A model generated the notes under the pieces. It was not told the DNA's origin. It searched no databases and was given only the letters and a program-made list of their open reading frames with translations. The position numbers were made by a program, and so were the translations under genes. DNA of 64,000 nucleotides, from NCBI GenBank assembly GCA_963778185.1, contig CAVZTF010000004.1, positions 625,986 to 689,985 of the forward strand, in the 5' to 3' direction. The stretch is from RPQJ01 sp963778185 (lineage in GTDB: Bacteria > Pseudomonadota > Gammaproteobacteria > Steroidobacterales > Steroidobacteraceae). Within the stretch, counting starts at the first letter, position 1, and each line of letters starts with the position of its first letter. This document shows positions 10,349 through 21,488 of the stretch, in pieces.

Positions 10349-11104
10349 CTATTTCTTCGCTTCGGTCTGCCTGGCCACCGCCTCGGCACGCGCCTTGATC
10401 GCGTCCGCATCGCCGAGGTAGCGGCTCGACACCGGCGAGAGCTTCGCGTCGAGCTCGTAGAGCAGCGGCACGCCGGTGGGGATGTTCAACTCCACGATGG
10501 CCTCGTCCGTCATGCGGTCCAGCATCTTGACCATCGCACGCAGGCTGTTGCCGTGCGCGGCGACCAGCACGTTGCGACCGGCCGCGAGTTCCGGCGCAAT
10601 GCGCGAGGTCCAGTAGGGCAGCACGCGCGCCAGCGTATCCTTCAGCGATTCGCTGGACGGCAGCTCGCCGGATGGCACCGAGGCGTAGCGCCGGTCGAAG
10701 CGCGGGTGCTGCGGGTCGGACGTGGGCAGCGGGGGCGGCGGGATATCGTAGCTGCGACGCCAGACCTTCACCTGCTCGGCGCCGTGCTTCGCCACCGTCT
10801 GCGTCTTGTTGAGCCCCTGCAGAGCGCCGTAGTGGCGTTCGTTCAGTCGCCACGAGCGCTCCACGGGCAGCCACATCATGTCCATTTCGTCGAGCGCGAT
10901 CCACAGCGTGCGGATGGCGCGCTTCAGTACGGAGGTGAAGGCGATGTCGAAGGCGATGCCCTCGGCTCTGAGCAACTGGCCGGACTCGCGGGCCTCGACG
11001 AGGCCCTGTTGCGACAGGTCGACGTCGATCCAGCCGGTGAAGAGGTTTTCCAGGTTCCAGATGCTCTGGCCATGGCGCAGCAGTACGAGTTTGCCGGTGC
11101 TCAT
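10349..11104 (-). CDS. gpmA: 2,3-bisphosphoglycerate-dependent phosphoglycerate mutase
   Basis: This 251-residue cytoplasmic glycolytic enzyme interconverts 3- and 2-phosphoglycerate. The phosphorylated histidine lies in LLRHGQSIWN at about residues 8-17, with NLFTGWIDVDLS following and the NERHYGALQGLNK signature near 88-100. The second catalytic histidine is in AAHGNSLRAM. Length matches the dPGM family. It stands alone between the convergent SDR gene and gdhB, which ends 78 bp upstream of its start codon. There is no partner gene, so it is probably its own transcript. Confidence 0.96.
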   Translation of the reverse strand: MSTGKLVLLRHGQSIWNLENLFTGWIDVDLSQQGLVEARESGQLLRAEGIAFDIAFTSVLKRAIRTLWIALDEMDMMWLPVERSWRLNERHYGALQGLNKTQTVAKHGAEQVKVWRRSYDIPPPPLPTSDPQHPRFDRRYASVPSGELPSSESLKDTLARVLPYWTSRIAPELAAGRNVLVAAHGNSLRAMVKMLDRMTDEAIVELNIPTGVPLLYELDAKLSPVSSRYLGDADAIKARAEAVARQTEAKK

Positions 11105-11182
11105 GATGTAGTCGGTTGGTTGGGGGATGCTTCCCTTATAGCAACGAGGCGACGCCGCGACCAGACGGGAAAGTCGCGATCG

Positions 11183-14100
11183 TCACCGCTCGGCAATGGC
11201 GAGGCGCCGCACCGCCTGCAGCGCTACGGAGAGCGAGGCGAAGTCGACTCCGGTCGTCTGCGCCCGTATGTCATTCACGACGCCGCGCGCGTGGGTCGCC
11301 TCGGCGCCATGCTTCTGCTGCCAGCGCGCAATGGCCCGCGCAGCATCGCGCTCGCGCGTTTCCTCGAGCACGCGCTGCACGAGCGCCCGCTGCGTCTCGT
11401 AGAGCCCCTCGCGCAGGCTGCTGCGCGCCACCGCATGCCAGTGGCCCTGGGTGTCGAGCGTCTCGATGTGGCCGCGCAGCCAGTCGAGCCCGAACTCGGC
11501 GCCGATGGCGAAGTACGCATCCGCGGCGGCGGTGAAGGACTGCTTGCGGGCCTGGGCGAGTTCCACGACGTCCGGGGCGCACTGCAGCGCCGAGCAGGCG
11601 GCGATCTGCTTCGCGAGGATCGCCGGGACGTCGGCGGCCGCGAGCTCGGCGGTGCGCGCCTCGAACGACTGGCGTTCGAGTCCCCGCAGCCAGTGCGGCA
11701 GCTCCGCGGAGAGCTCGCGGATGCCGGGCCGCAGCCGGCCGACCTGCATCTCGATGCCGAGATCGCCGCGATGGCGCTGGATCAGCCAGTAGGTGACCTG
11801 CCGGATCAGCGCGATGGTGTCCTGCACCATCGCGTACTGCACCCCGGCGGGCACGCGGTTGTCGAGGCGCTCGATGGCCTGCCAGAGGTCGCGCACGTCG
11901 AAGGACTCGCGCGCGATCGAGTACGCCCGCGCCACCGTGGCCGCGTCCGCTCCCGTGTCCTGCTGGGTGCGCGCGACGAAGGTCGGTCCCATGCGGTTCA
12001 CGATGCTGTTGGTCGTCGCCGTCACAATGATCTCGCGTTTCAGGCGGTGCTCGCCGAGCAAGGCGCCGTATCGCTTGGTGAGGCGGTCGGGGAAGTAACG
12101 GTCGAGCTCGCGGCCGAGGTAGGGGTCCTCGGGCACGTCGGACTGGATCAGCTGGCTGTTGAGGGCGATCTTGGCGTAGGAGAGCACCATGGCGAGCTCG
12201 GGCCGCACCAGGCCCTGGCCCTTGCGGCGGCGTTCCTCGAGGTCCTCCGCGTTCGGCAGGAACTCGAGTGCGCGGTCGAGCACGCCGGCCAGTTCCAGCG
12301 AGCGGATGAAATGCGCGTGCTCGCCGAGGCGTTCGGCCGCCGTCGCCTGCTGCAGGCTGATGGCCTGGCCCTGCAGGTAATTGTCCCGCAGCACCAGGGC
12401 ACCGACGTCGCTCGTCATGTCGGCCAGCAGGCGGTTGCGGGCCGCGGTCGTGAGGCGGGTGCGGCGCTGGACCACGTCGAGCAGGATCTTGATGTTCACT
12501 TCGTGGTCGGAGCAGTCCACGCCGCCCGAGTTGTCCACGAAATCGGTGTTCACCCGCCCGCCCTTGAGCGCGAACTCGATGCGCCCGAGCTGCGAGCAGC
12601 CGAGGTTGCCGCCTTCGCCGATCACCTTGCAGCGCAGGTCGCGCCCGTCGACGCGCACGGCGTCATTGGTGCGATCGCCGATCGCGGAGTTCGACTCCCA
12701 CGATGCCTTCACGTAGGTGCCGATGCCGCCGTTCCAGAGCAGGTCCACCGGCAGCTTGAGGATCGCCTGGATGACCTGCTGCGGCGTGGCCTTGGCGGTC
12801 TCGAGGCCGAGGAGCGCGCGCGTCTGCGGGCTCAGTGCCAGTTCCTTGGCATCGCGCGGCAGCACGGCGCCGCCCTTCGACAGCACGCGCGTGTCGTAGT
12901 CGCTCCAGGACGAGCGCGACAGGCGGAACATCCGCTCGCGCTCGCGGAAGCTCGGCTCGGCGTCGGGCTCCGGATCGAGGAAGATGTGCTGGTGGTTGAA
13001 TGCCGCGACCAGGCGGATGTGCCGCGACAGCAGCATGCCGTTGCCGAACACGTCGCCCGCCATGTCGCCGATGCCGGCGACCGTGAAGTCCTGTGACTGC
13101 GTGTCGATGCCGATCTCGCGGAAGTGCCGCTTGACGCACTCCCACGCGCCCTTGGCGGTGATGCCCATCTTCTTGTGGTCGTAGCCCGCCGAGCCGCCCG
13201 AGGCGAATGCATCGCCGAGCCAGAAGCGGTACTCGGCGGCGAGCGCGTTGGCGGTGTCGGAAAACGACGCCGTGCCCTTGTCCGCCGCGACCACGAGGTA
13301 AGGGTCGTCCGGGTCGTAGCGCACCGTGTCGGCGGGCGGTACGACCTGCGAGCCCTGCACGTTGTCCGTGAGGTCGAGGAGCCCGCGGATGAACAGGCGG
13401 TAGCACTCCGTGCCCTCGCGCTGGATCTCCTCGCGGCTGCCGCGGGGCATCTGCTTCGGCACGAAGCCACCCTTCGCGCCGACGGGCACGATCAGGGTGT
13501 TCTTGACGTTCTGCGCCTTCATCAGCCCGAGGACCTCGGTGCGGAAGTCCTCCCGGCGGTCGGACCAGCGCAGGCCGCCGCGGGCGACCTGGCCCATGCG
13601 CAGGTGCACGCCCTCGACGCGCGGCGAATACACCCAGATCTCGAACATGGGTCGCGGCTTCGGCAATTCCGGGATCGCCTTGGGATCGAGCTTGAAAGAC
13701 AGGTAGTGCTTGGGCTGGCCGTCGACGCCGCGCTGGTAGTGGTTGGTGCGCAGGGTCGCGCCGATGACGACCCGGAACGCCCGCAGGATGCGGTCGTCGT
13801 CCGGGCTCGTGACCTGCTCCTGCGCCTCGTCGATTTCGCGCGCGAGCGAGCGCAACTGCGAGGTGCGCGTCGAGTCCTTGAGGGAGGGGTCGAAGCGCGC
13901 CTCGAACGTCCATGCGAGGCGTGCGGCAAGGGCGGTGTGACGCGCGAGCACGGACTCCATGTAGCGCTGGCTGAACGGCAGGCCGGTCTGCAGCAGGTAG
14001 CGGCAGACGGCGCGCAGGACGAGCGCCTGGCGCCAGTCGAGCCCGGCGGCGAGCACCAGCCGGTTGAAGCCGTCGCTCTCCGCGCGGCCGTTCCACACGG

Positions 14101-16006
14101 CGAAGAAGGCCTCTTCGAAGCGGGGGCCGCACTGCGCCGGGTCGAGGACCTTGCCGCCGGCGTGCGTCACCTCGAGGTCCTGGATCCACTGGCCGTCGTC
14201 GGCGCGGATGCGGTAGGGCCTCTCGTTGAGGATGCGCAGGTCGAAGTTCTCGAGCAGCGGCAGCATGTCGGACATGGCGACCGGGTCGCCGCGGCGGTAG
14301 AGGCGCAGGTGCAGCGACTTGCGGGCCGCATCGCCGGGCCGCAACTGCAGGCCGAGCGCCGGGGTGGCATCCCCCAGCGCGAGCAGCTCGGCGATGTCGT
14401 CGATGGCCTCGCGCGCCGGCACGTCCTCCTGGTAGGAGACCGGGAAGGCGCTCGCGAAGCGGCCGGCCAGGCGCGAGGCCTGGTCTTCCGGCAGGCGTGC
14501 GTGCAGTTCCTCGCGCAACCGGTCATCCCAGGTCCTGAGCGCCTCGGCGACGCGGCGCTCGATGCGCTCGACATCCGCGCTGACCTTGCGCTCGGGGTCG
14601 GTGCGCACCAGCGTGTGCAGCCGCGCCAGCGTCGATTCAGAGATCTGCACCTGCGACTCGAGCGCCTCGCCGGCGAGCTCGGCGAGCAGGATGGCCTCGA
14701 TGCGCTGGCGCGCCTGGGTGTTGTAGCGGTCGCGCGGGACGTAGAGCAGGCAGGAGAAGAACCGCTGGTACGGATCGCGGCGCAGCAGCAGCCGCACGCG
14801 ACGGCGTTCGTACAGGTTGACGATGCTGCGCACGGCCCGCATGAGCTCGGGCACGCTCGCCTGGAACAGCTCGTCGCGCGGGTGGCTCTCGAGTGCGTGC
14901 ATGAGCGCCTTGCCGTCGTGGCTCACCGGCGAGATCCCGAACTGGTCGATCACCCGCTGCACCTTGTGACGCAGCAACGGGATGTCGCGCGGATTCGCGC
15001 TGTAGGTGGCCGAGGTGAACAGGCCGATGAAGCGACGCTCGCCGGTGACGCGCCCGCGCGCGTCGAAGGTCTTCACGCCGATGTAGTCGAGGTAGGTTGC
15101 GCGGTGCACCGTGGAGACGGAGTTCGCCTTGGTGACCACGAGCAACGAGGCCTCGCGCGCCTTGCGGCGCACGTCGTCGCGCAGCACGGTCGGCCGCGGG
15201 CGGGCGCGGCCGCCGCCGGTGCGCAGCAGTCCGAGACCGGAGCGCGGCACCGGCACCAGCCTGTCGGTGGACGGGCCGCGCAGCAGCCGGTACTCGCGGT
15301 AGCCCAGGAAGGTGAAGTGATTGTCGGCCAGCCACGCCAGGAAGGCACCCGCTTCGGCCGCCTCCGCGCGCGGTACGCCGGTCACCCCGTCACTGACGTC
15401 GCGCGCAATCTTCTCCGCGCGCCCGCGCATGGTGGCCCAGTCCCGCACGGCGCACTGCACGTCGTCGAGCACGGTGAGTATCCTCGCCCGGATCTCCTCG
15501 CGGTGCGCGGCCTCGTGGATGCGGTCCACCTCGATGTGCTGCCAGGACTCGGGGCGCCCGCCTTCGGGCGTGTCGTCGGCGATGCGTCGCAGCCGGCCCG
15601 CGCGGTCGCGTACCGCCTGCAGCACGGGGTGCACCATCACGTGGACGTTGAGCCCGCAGTCGTTCAGTACCATGGTCAGCGAGTCGAGCAGGAACGGCAT
15701 GTCGTCGGTGATCACCTCGACGACGGTGCGCGAGGATTCCCAGCCGTGCTCGGACTCCGTCGGGTTGAACACGCGTGCGAGCGGCTGGCCCGGGCGACGC
15801 GTCGCGCCGAACTGCAGGTGGCCCGCGGCGGCGAGGGCGAGGAACGCAGGTCCCGAGGCACGCAGGTCGTTTTCGTCGACGCCGCGGTAGTAGGAACGCA
15901 CGAAGGCGGCGAGTGGCACTGGCACGCGGCGCTTGCGCTGCGCGCGCGTGTGGGCGGCGATCGCGTCGATCAGGTGCTGTCTCGCCGCCGGAATGATGCC
16001 TGGCAT
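11183..16006 (-). CDS. gdhB: NAD-specific glutamate dehydrogenase (large, 180-kDa class)
   Basis: This very large protein (1607 residues) is the catabolic NAD-dependent glutamate dehydrogenase that converts glutamate to 2-oxoglutarate and ammonia. A long N-terminal region with regulatory ACT-like domains precedes the catalytic core. The core is recognisable by GGLRWSDRREDFRTEVLGL, followed by the PVGAKGGFVPK lysine motif near residues 830-840, and a Rossmann region with IGDMAGDVFGNGML. Length agrees with the roughly 1600-residue Pseudomonas/Xanthomonas type. It is monocistronic by spacing: about 95 bp separate it from the upstream MarR gene. Its presence suggests the cell can use amino acids as carbon source. 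Confidence 0.95.
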   Translation of the reverse strand: MPGIIPAARQHLIDAIAAHTRAQRKRRVPVPLAAFVRSYYRGVDENDLRASGPAFLALAAAGHLQFGATRRPGQPLARVFNPTESEHGWESSRTVVEVITDDMPFLLDSLTMVLNDCGLNVHVMVHPVLQAVRDRAGRLRRIADDTPEGGRPESWQHIEVDRIHEAAHREEIRARILTVLDDVQCAVRDWATMRGRAEKIARDVSDGVTGVPRAEAAEAGAFLAWLADNHFTFLGYREYRLLRGPSTDRLVPVPRSGLGLLRTGGGRARPRPTVLRDDVRRKAREASLLVVTKANSVSTVHRATYLDYIGVKTFDARGRVTGERRFIGLFTSATYSANPRDIPLLRHKVQRVIDQFGISPVSHDGKALMHALESHPRDELFQASVPELMRAVRSIVNLYERRRVRLLLRRDPYQRFFSCLLYVPRDRYNTQARQRIEAILLAELAGEALESQVQISESTLARLHTLVRTDPERKVSADVERIERRVAEALRTWDDRLREELHARLPEDQASRLAGRFASAFPVSYQEDVPAREAIDDIAELLALGDATPALGLQLRPGDAARKSLHLRLYRRGDPVAMSDMLPLLENFDLRILNERPYRIRADDGQWIQDLEVTHAGGKVLDPAQCGPRFEEAFFAVWNGRAESDGFNRLVLAAGLDWRQALVLRAVCRYLLQTGLPFSQRYMESVLARHTALAARLAWTFEARFDPSLKDSTRTSQLRSLAREIDEAQEQVTSPDDDRILRAFRVVIGATLRTNHYQRGVDGQPKHYLSFKLDPKAIPELPKPRPMFEIWVYSPRVEGVHLRMGQVARGGLRWSDRREDFRTEVLGLMKAQNVKNTLIVPVGAKGGFVPKQMPRGSREEIQREGTECYRLFIRGLLDLTDNVQGSQVVPPADTVRYDPDDPYLVVAADKGTASFSDTANALAAEYRFWLGDAFASGGSAGYDHKKMGITAKGAWECVKRHFREIGIDTQSQDFTVAGIGDMAGDVFGNGMLLSRHIRLVAAFNHQHIFLDPEPDAEPSFRERERMFRLSRSSWSDYDTRVLSKGGAVLPRDAKELALSPQTRALLGLETAKATPQQVIQAILKLPVDLLWNGGIGTYVKASWESNSAIGDRTNDAVRVDGRDLRCKVIGEGGNLGCSQLGRIEFALKGGRVNTDFVDNSGGVDCSDHEVNIKILLDVVQRRTRLTTAARNRLLADMTSDVGALVLRDNYLQGQAISLQQATAAERLGEHAHFIRSLELAGVLDRALEFLPNAEDLEERRRKGQGLVRPELAMVLSYAKIALNSQLIQSDVPEDPYLGRELDRYFPDRLTKRYGALLGEHRLKREIIVTATTNSIVNRMGPTFVARTQQDTGADAATVARAYSIARESFDVRDLWQAIERLDNRVPAGVQYAMVQDTIALIRQVTYWLIQRHRGDLGIEMQVGRLRPGIRELSAELPHWLRGLERQSFEARTAELAAADVPAILAKQIAACSALQCAPDVVELAQARKQSFTAAADAYFAIGAEFGLDWLRGHIETLDTQGHWHAVARSSLREGLYETQRALVQRVLEETRERDAARAIARWQQKHGAEATHARGVVNDIRAQTTGVDFASLSVALQAVRRLAIAER

Positions 16007-16100
16007 TTTGTTGTCGTCCTCTGGGTCGGCCGCCGTCGAATTTCGAATTATAGGTCAGGCGCGCGAGTCGGCCGCCGCCCGTCCATGCTGCGTTGCAAGA

Positions 16101-16598
16101 TCACGCCCGGGTCCGCCGGCGCCCGCCCGGCCCGCGACTCGCGCCCGCAATCGATTGCGCCCGTGCCAGCAGCCTGTCGAGCATCGCGTCGAACCGCGCG
16201 CGTTCCGCGGGGCGCAGCGCCGCGAGCAGTTCGCGCTGGTACTGCAGCGCGAGCGGGGCGATTTCACGGTACATCGCCGCGCCTGCCGCGGACACGTGCA
16301 GCACGGACCGCCGGCGATCCGTGGCGGAGATCGTGCGGCGGATCCGCCTGGCGCGCAGCAGGCGACTCACGGCGCGGCTTACCGCGACGGCGTCCATGCG
16401 CGTGTGGGTTGCGACCTCGGCTGCGGAGAGCCCGGGGTGCCGCGACAGGACGGCGACCACCCGCCATTCGGGAATGGTGAGGCCGAAGCGCTGCTGGTAG
16501 ACGCCGGCAATCGCGCCGCTCAGTACGTTGGTGAGCACCGACAAACGGTAGGGCAGGAAGCGCTCGAGGTCGATGAGGACGGTTGGGGCGTGTTTCAC
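16101..16598 (-). CDS. MarR-family transcriptional regulator
   Basis: This 165-residue winged-helix DNA-binding protein has the MarR core: GLTIPEWRVVAVLSRHPGLS, then AAEVATHTRMDAVAVSRAVSRL as recognition helix (about residues 40-80), then the wing with DRRRSVLHVS. I chose the GTG at 16598 because the first 53 codons of the longer open frame are arginine/proline-rich and overlap zapE. The palindrome ACTTGCAAGT lies 23 bp upstream, so autoregulation is likely. The regulator closes the ETF-QO/aacS/zapE run but its targets are not known. MarR proteins respond to aromatic or acyl ligands. Confidence 0.88.
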   Translation of the reverse strand: MKHAPTVLIDLERFLPYRLSVLTNVLSGAIAGVYQQRFGLTIPEWRVVAVLSRHPGLSAAEVATHTRMDAVAVSRAVSRLLRARRIRRTISATDRRRSVLHVSAAGAAMYREIAPLALQYQRELLAALRPAERARFDAMLDRLLARAQSIAGASRGPGGRRRTRA

Positions 16599-16620
16599 GC
16601 TGGGGCCGCGGCGGGGAGAT

Positions 16621-16630
16621 ACTTGCAAGT
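16621..16630. promoter_or_regulatory. Palindrome, probable MarR operator
   Basis: The perfect 10-bp inverted repeat ACTTGCAAGT, flanked as TACTTGCAAGTGTA, lies 23 bp upstream of the MarR start codon and between that gene and the end of zapE. MarR proteins bind short symmetric sites of this kind close to their own promoters. Binding here is inferred from position and symmetry only. Confidence 0.6.
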
Positions 16631-16662
16631 GTAACGATCCCGGCCCCGCCCGCGCCAGTGGC

Positions 16663-17766
16663 TCACGCCCGGTGCGGTCGCGCCAGGTACCCGTGGGTCT
16701 GCATCTCGGCCAGGCGGCTGCGGGTGCGCTGGAACTCGAAGGCGAGGCGCTCGCCACGGTAGAGGGCGTCGGGTGCCGCCGCCGCCGACAGGACCAGCTT
16801 CACGGCCCGGTCGTAGAACTCGTCGACCAGCGCGATGAAGCGCCGGGCGGCGTCGTCGCGCGTGGCGTCGAAGACGGGTACGTCCGACACGAACACGGTC
16901 TGGAAGTCGCAAGCAATCTCGACGTAGTCCGCCGTGCCGCGCGGCCCCTCACAGAGCGCGGCAAAGTCGAACCAGGCGACGTCCGCGGCGAGCCGCCGCA
17001 GCGGTATGCCGCGCCCCTCGACCGCGAGCGTGCCGCCGGGCTCGCCCGCCTGGCCGGCGATTTCAGCGAAGCGCTCGAGCAGGGCCGACTCCGTGCCGGG
17101 CTCGCCCGATGCGAGGTACAGCGGAGCCTTCTCGAGCTGGCGCAGCCGGTAATCCGAGCCCGCATCGACATTGAGCACCTCGCAATGCCGCTCGAGGAGG
17201 GCGATGGCAGGCAGGAAGCGCGCGCGCTGCAGACCGTCCCGGTAGAGCTCGGACGGCGGCACGTTGGACGTGAATACCAGCGCGGTTCCCCGCTCGAGGA
17301 GACCGGCGAAGAGTCCCGAGAGAATCATGGCGTCGCCGATGTCGCTCACGAAGAGCTCGTCGAGGCAGACGACGCGGACCTCGCGGGCGATCTCCGCGGC
17401 CACGCCCGCGAGCGGGTCCTCCACCGAGCGCAGCTGGCGCAGCCGGCCGTGCACGTCCTTCATGAAACGATGGAAGTGGTCGCGTCGCGCGATGACGCCC
17501 GCGTGCGCATGGAAGAGGTCGAGCAGGAATGTCTTGCCGCGCCCGACGCCGCCCCACAGGTAGAGGCCGCGGACCTCGCCGGCGCTTGCGCGGGCAGGTC
17601 GCAGGCGATCGAGCCACGGGAAGGTGCGCGGCGCGGCGGCCTTGGCGAGGCGCAGGCGCAGGACCTCGAGGCGCGCGATGGCGTGCTCCTGTGCGGGATC
17701 GGCCCGATAGCCGTGGCGACGCAGGGATTCCTGGTAGGCGCGGCGCAGCAGGTTCCGGTCGCCCAT
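16663..17766 (-). CDS. zapE: Cell division protein ZapE (AFG1-like ATPase)
   Basis: This 367-residue AAA-type ATPase acts at the division site in E. coli, where it associates with FtsZ. It has the Walker A motif GGVGRGKT at residues 72-79, a Walker B VVCLDELFV, and the ZapE-specific VFTSNVPPSELY segment. The N-terminus YQESLRRHGYRADPAQEHAI is typical of the family. The gene lies 12 bp after aacS on the same strand. Its position behind metabolic genes says nothing about its function, and it may be transcribed from the ETF-QO promoter. Confidence 0.94.
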   Translation of the reverse strand: MGDRNLLRRAYQESLRRHGYRADPAQEHAIARLEVLRLRLAKAAAPRTFPWLDRLRPARASAGEVRGLYLWGGVGRGKTFLLDLFHAHAGVIARRDHFHRFMKDVHGRLRQLRSVEDPLAGVAAEIAREVRVVCLDELFVSDIGDAMILSGLFAGLLERGTALVFTSNVPPSELYRDGLQRARFLPAIALLERHCEVLNVDAGSDYRLRQLEKAPLYLASGEPGTESALLERFAEIAGQAGEPGGTLAVEGRGIPLRRLAADVAWFDFAALCEGPRGTADYVEIACDFQTVFVSDVPVFDATRDDAARRFIALVDEFYDRAVKLVLSAAAAPDALYRGERLAFEFQRTRSRLAEMQTHGYLARPHRA

Positions 17767-17778
17767 CGCGTGCTGGCT

Positions 17779-19725
<1,947 letters not shown>

Positions 19726-19739
19726 GCCCGGCCCTCAGG

Positions 19740-21362
19740 TCACATCGCCTGGTAGTTCGGGCCCGAGCCGCCCTCGGGCGTCGTCCAGGTGATGATCTCG
19801 TACGGATCCTTGATGTCGCAGGCCTTGCAGTGCACGCAGTTGGATGCGTTGACCTGCAGCCGCCTGCCGCCGGCGCCGTCATCCACCATCTCGTAGACGT
19901 GCGCGGGGCAGAAGTGCTCGCAGGGGTTGCCGAATTCCTGGGCGCAGCGGGTTGCGCAGATGCTCGTGTCGGCGACCTTGAGGTGCACGGGTTGCGCTTC
20001 CTCGTGGGTGTTGCCGGCGAAGAACACGGCGCTCACGCGGTCGCGCGGCTTCAGCTGGCGGTCACCCCAGCCGCGGTCGGGCGAGGCGTACTGGTCGAGG
20101 CGTTTCAACGCGGAGTGGTCCGCGTGATTGGCGAGCGTCCAGGGCGAGTGGCCGGCGGTGAGCGTCTCGAGCGCGCCGTTCGCCATGCCCACCCACACGC
20201 CGTGCTTGAATCCCGGGCGGATGTTGCGGACCTTGTGCAGCTCGCGGCCGCCCGGCGAGGCGCGCCAGCGCTGGTCGAAGCCGTCCGTGCGGGAGTGCTC
20301 GACGAGGTGCTCGGCGGCGAGAGCGCCGGAGCGGATGGCCTGGTGCACGCCCTTGATCTTCGGTACGTTCAGCGTCCCGCCTGCGTCGCCGACCAGCAGT
20401 GCCCCCGGCATCTCGAGCGTGGGCATGGACTGCCAGCCGCCCTCGACGATGGTGCGCGCGCCGTAGGCGAGCATTTCTCCGCCCTCGAACAGCGGCTGCA
20501 TGGTCGGGTGGTTCTTGAACTGCTGGAAGGCCTCAAAGGGCTTGAAGCGCGGGTCGGCGTAATCGAGCCCGACCACGAAGCCGACGTACAGGCGGTTCTG
20601 GTCGAGGTGGTAGAGGAAGCTGCCGCCGTAGGTGGCGCCGTCCATGGGCCAGCCGACCGTGTGCTGGATCCTGCCGGGCTCGACGCGACCCGCGGGCAGC
20701 TGCCACAGCTCCTTGAAGCCGAGGCCGTAGGTCTGCGGGGACTTGCCTGCGTCCAGCCGATAGCGATTGATGAGGACCTTGGCGACGCTGCCGCGACAGC
20801 CTTCCGCGACGATGGTGGTGCGTGCGCGAATCTCGGGGCCGGGAGCGAAGTTGTCGCCGGGCTTGCCGTCCTTGTCGAGGCCCATGTCGCCGATGCGCAC
20901 GCCGACCACGGCGCCCGACTCGTCGAACAGCGGCGCGGCGGCGGCGAAGCCGGCAAAAACGTCGCAACCGAGGGCTTCGGCCTGGGCGCCGAGCCAGGCC
21001 ACGAGATTGCCGAGGGAGATGATGAAGTTGCCGTGGTTGTTCATCTGCGGCGGCGTCGGCAGCTTGTAGCGGCCGGTGCGCGTCAGGTACGCGAACTCGT
21101 CGTGTCCCGCGGGCACGCAGATGCCCTTGTACTGCTCTCGCCAGCCGGGGAGCAGTTTTTCGAGCGGGCCCGGCTCGAAGACGGCCCCGGACATCATGTG
21201 CGCGCCGACGCTCGCGGCCTTCTCGAGCACGCAGACGTTGAGGTCGGGCTTGAGCTGCTTGAGCCGGATCGCCGTGGCGAGGCCGGCCGGGCCTGCGCCG
21301 ACGACGACGACGTCGTACTCCATCACGTCGCGTTCGATGTTCTCGAGTGCAGATTCAGTCAT
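19740..21362 (-). CDS. Electron transfer flavoprotein-ubiquinone oxidoreductase
   Basis: This 540-residue protein passes electrons from reduced ETF, and so from acyl-CoA dehydrogenases, to the quinone pool at the inner membrane. It has an N-terminal FAD-binding VVVVGAGPAGLATAIRL near residues 17-33 and the quinone-binding ETF-QO core. A C-terminal 4Fe-4S domain follows with CEHFCPAHVYE and NCVHCKACDIKDP supplying cysteines. Length matches the family. It heads a - strand run followed by aacS, zapE and probably marR. A promoter-like element with a perfect inverted repeat in its spacer lies about 63-92 bp upstream. Confidence 0.95.
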   Translation of the reverse strand: MTESALENIERDVMEYDVVVVGAGPAGLATAIRLKQLKPDLNVCVLEKAASVGAHMMSGAVFEPGPLEKLLPGWREQYKGICVPAGHDEFAYLTRTGRYKLPTPPQMNNHGNFIISLGNLVAWLGAQAEALGCDVFAGFAAAAPLFDESGAVVGVRIGDMGLDKDGKPGDNFAPGPEIRARTTIVAEGCRGSVAKVLINRYRLDAGKSPQTYGLGFKELWQLPAGRVEPGRIQHTVGWPMDGATYGGSFLYHLDQNRLYVGFVVGLDYADPRFKPFEAFQQFKNHPTMQPLFEGGEMLAYGARTIVEGGWQSMPTLEMPGALLVGDAGGTLNVPKIKGVHQAIRSGALAAEHLVEHSRTDGFDQRWRASPGGRELHKVRNIRPGFKHGVWVGMANGALETLTAGHSPWTLANHADHSALKRLDQYASPDRGWGDRQLKPRDRVSAVFFAGNTHEEAQPVHLKVADTSICATRCAQEFGNPCEHFCPAHVYEMVDDGAGGRRLQVNASNCVHCKACDIKDPYEIITWTTPEGGSGPNYQAM

Positions 21363-21424
21363 TTACGGTTCCCCGGGGACTCGTGTCAGCGGTACGCTCG
21401 GACCGGCGCCGGCGTTCGCTCGGA

Positions 21425-21454
21425 ATTCTAGAACCTATCTCAAGATAGTGTCGG
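21425..21454 (-). promoter_or_regulatory. Putative promoter with embedded operator for ETF-QO
   Basis: On the - strand CCGACA (21454-21449) and TAGAAT (21430-21425) are separated by 18 bp, a plausible sigma-70 pair. The spacer holds the perfect inverted repeat CTATCT-CA-AGATAG (21435-21448). The element lies 63 bp upstream of the ETF-QO start codon. A repressor bound there would occlude the promoter. The -35 match is only four of six bases. Confidence 0.5.
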
Positions 21455-21488
21455 TCCGGATCCCAAGGTACGGCAGGCCCGACCCGAC

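Noticed and set aside
13124..16480. A 1118-codon + strand frame antisense to gdhB
   Set aside because: gdhB is a clear full-length family member on the other strand; the antisense frame has no recognisable motif and low-complexity composition.
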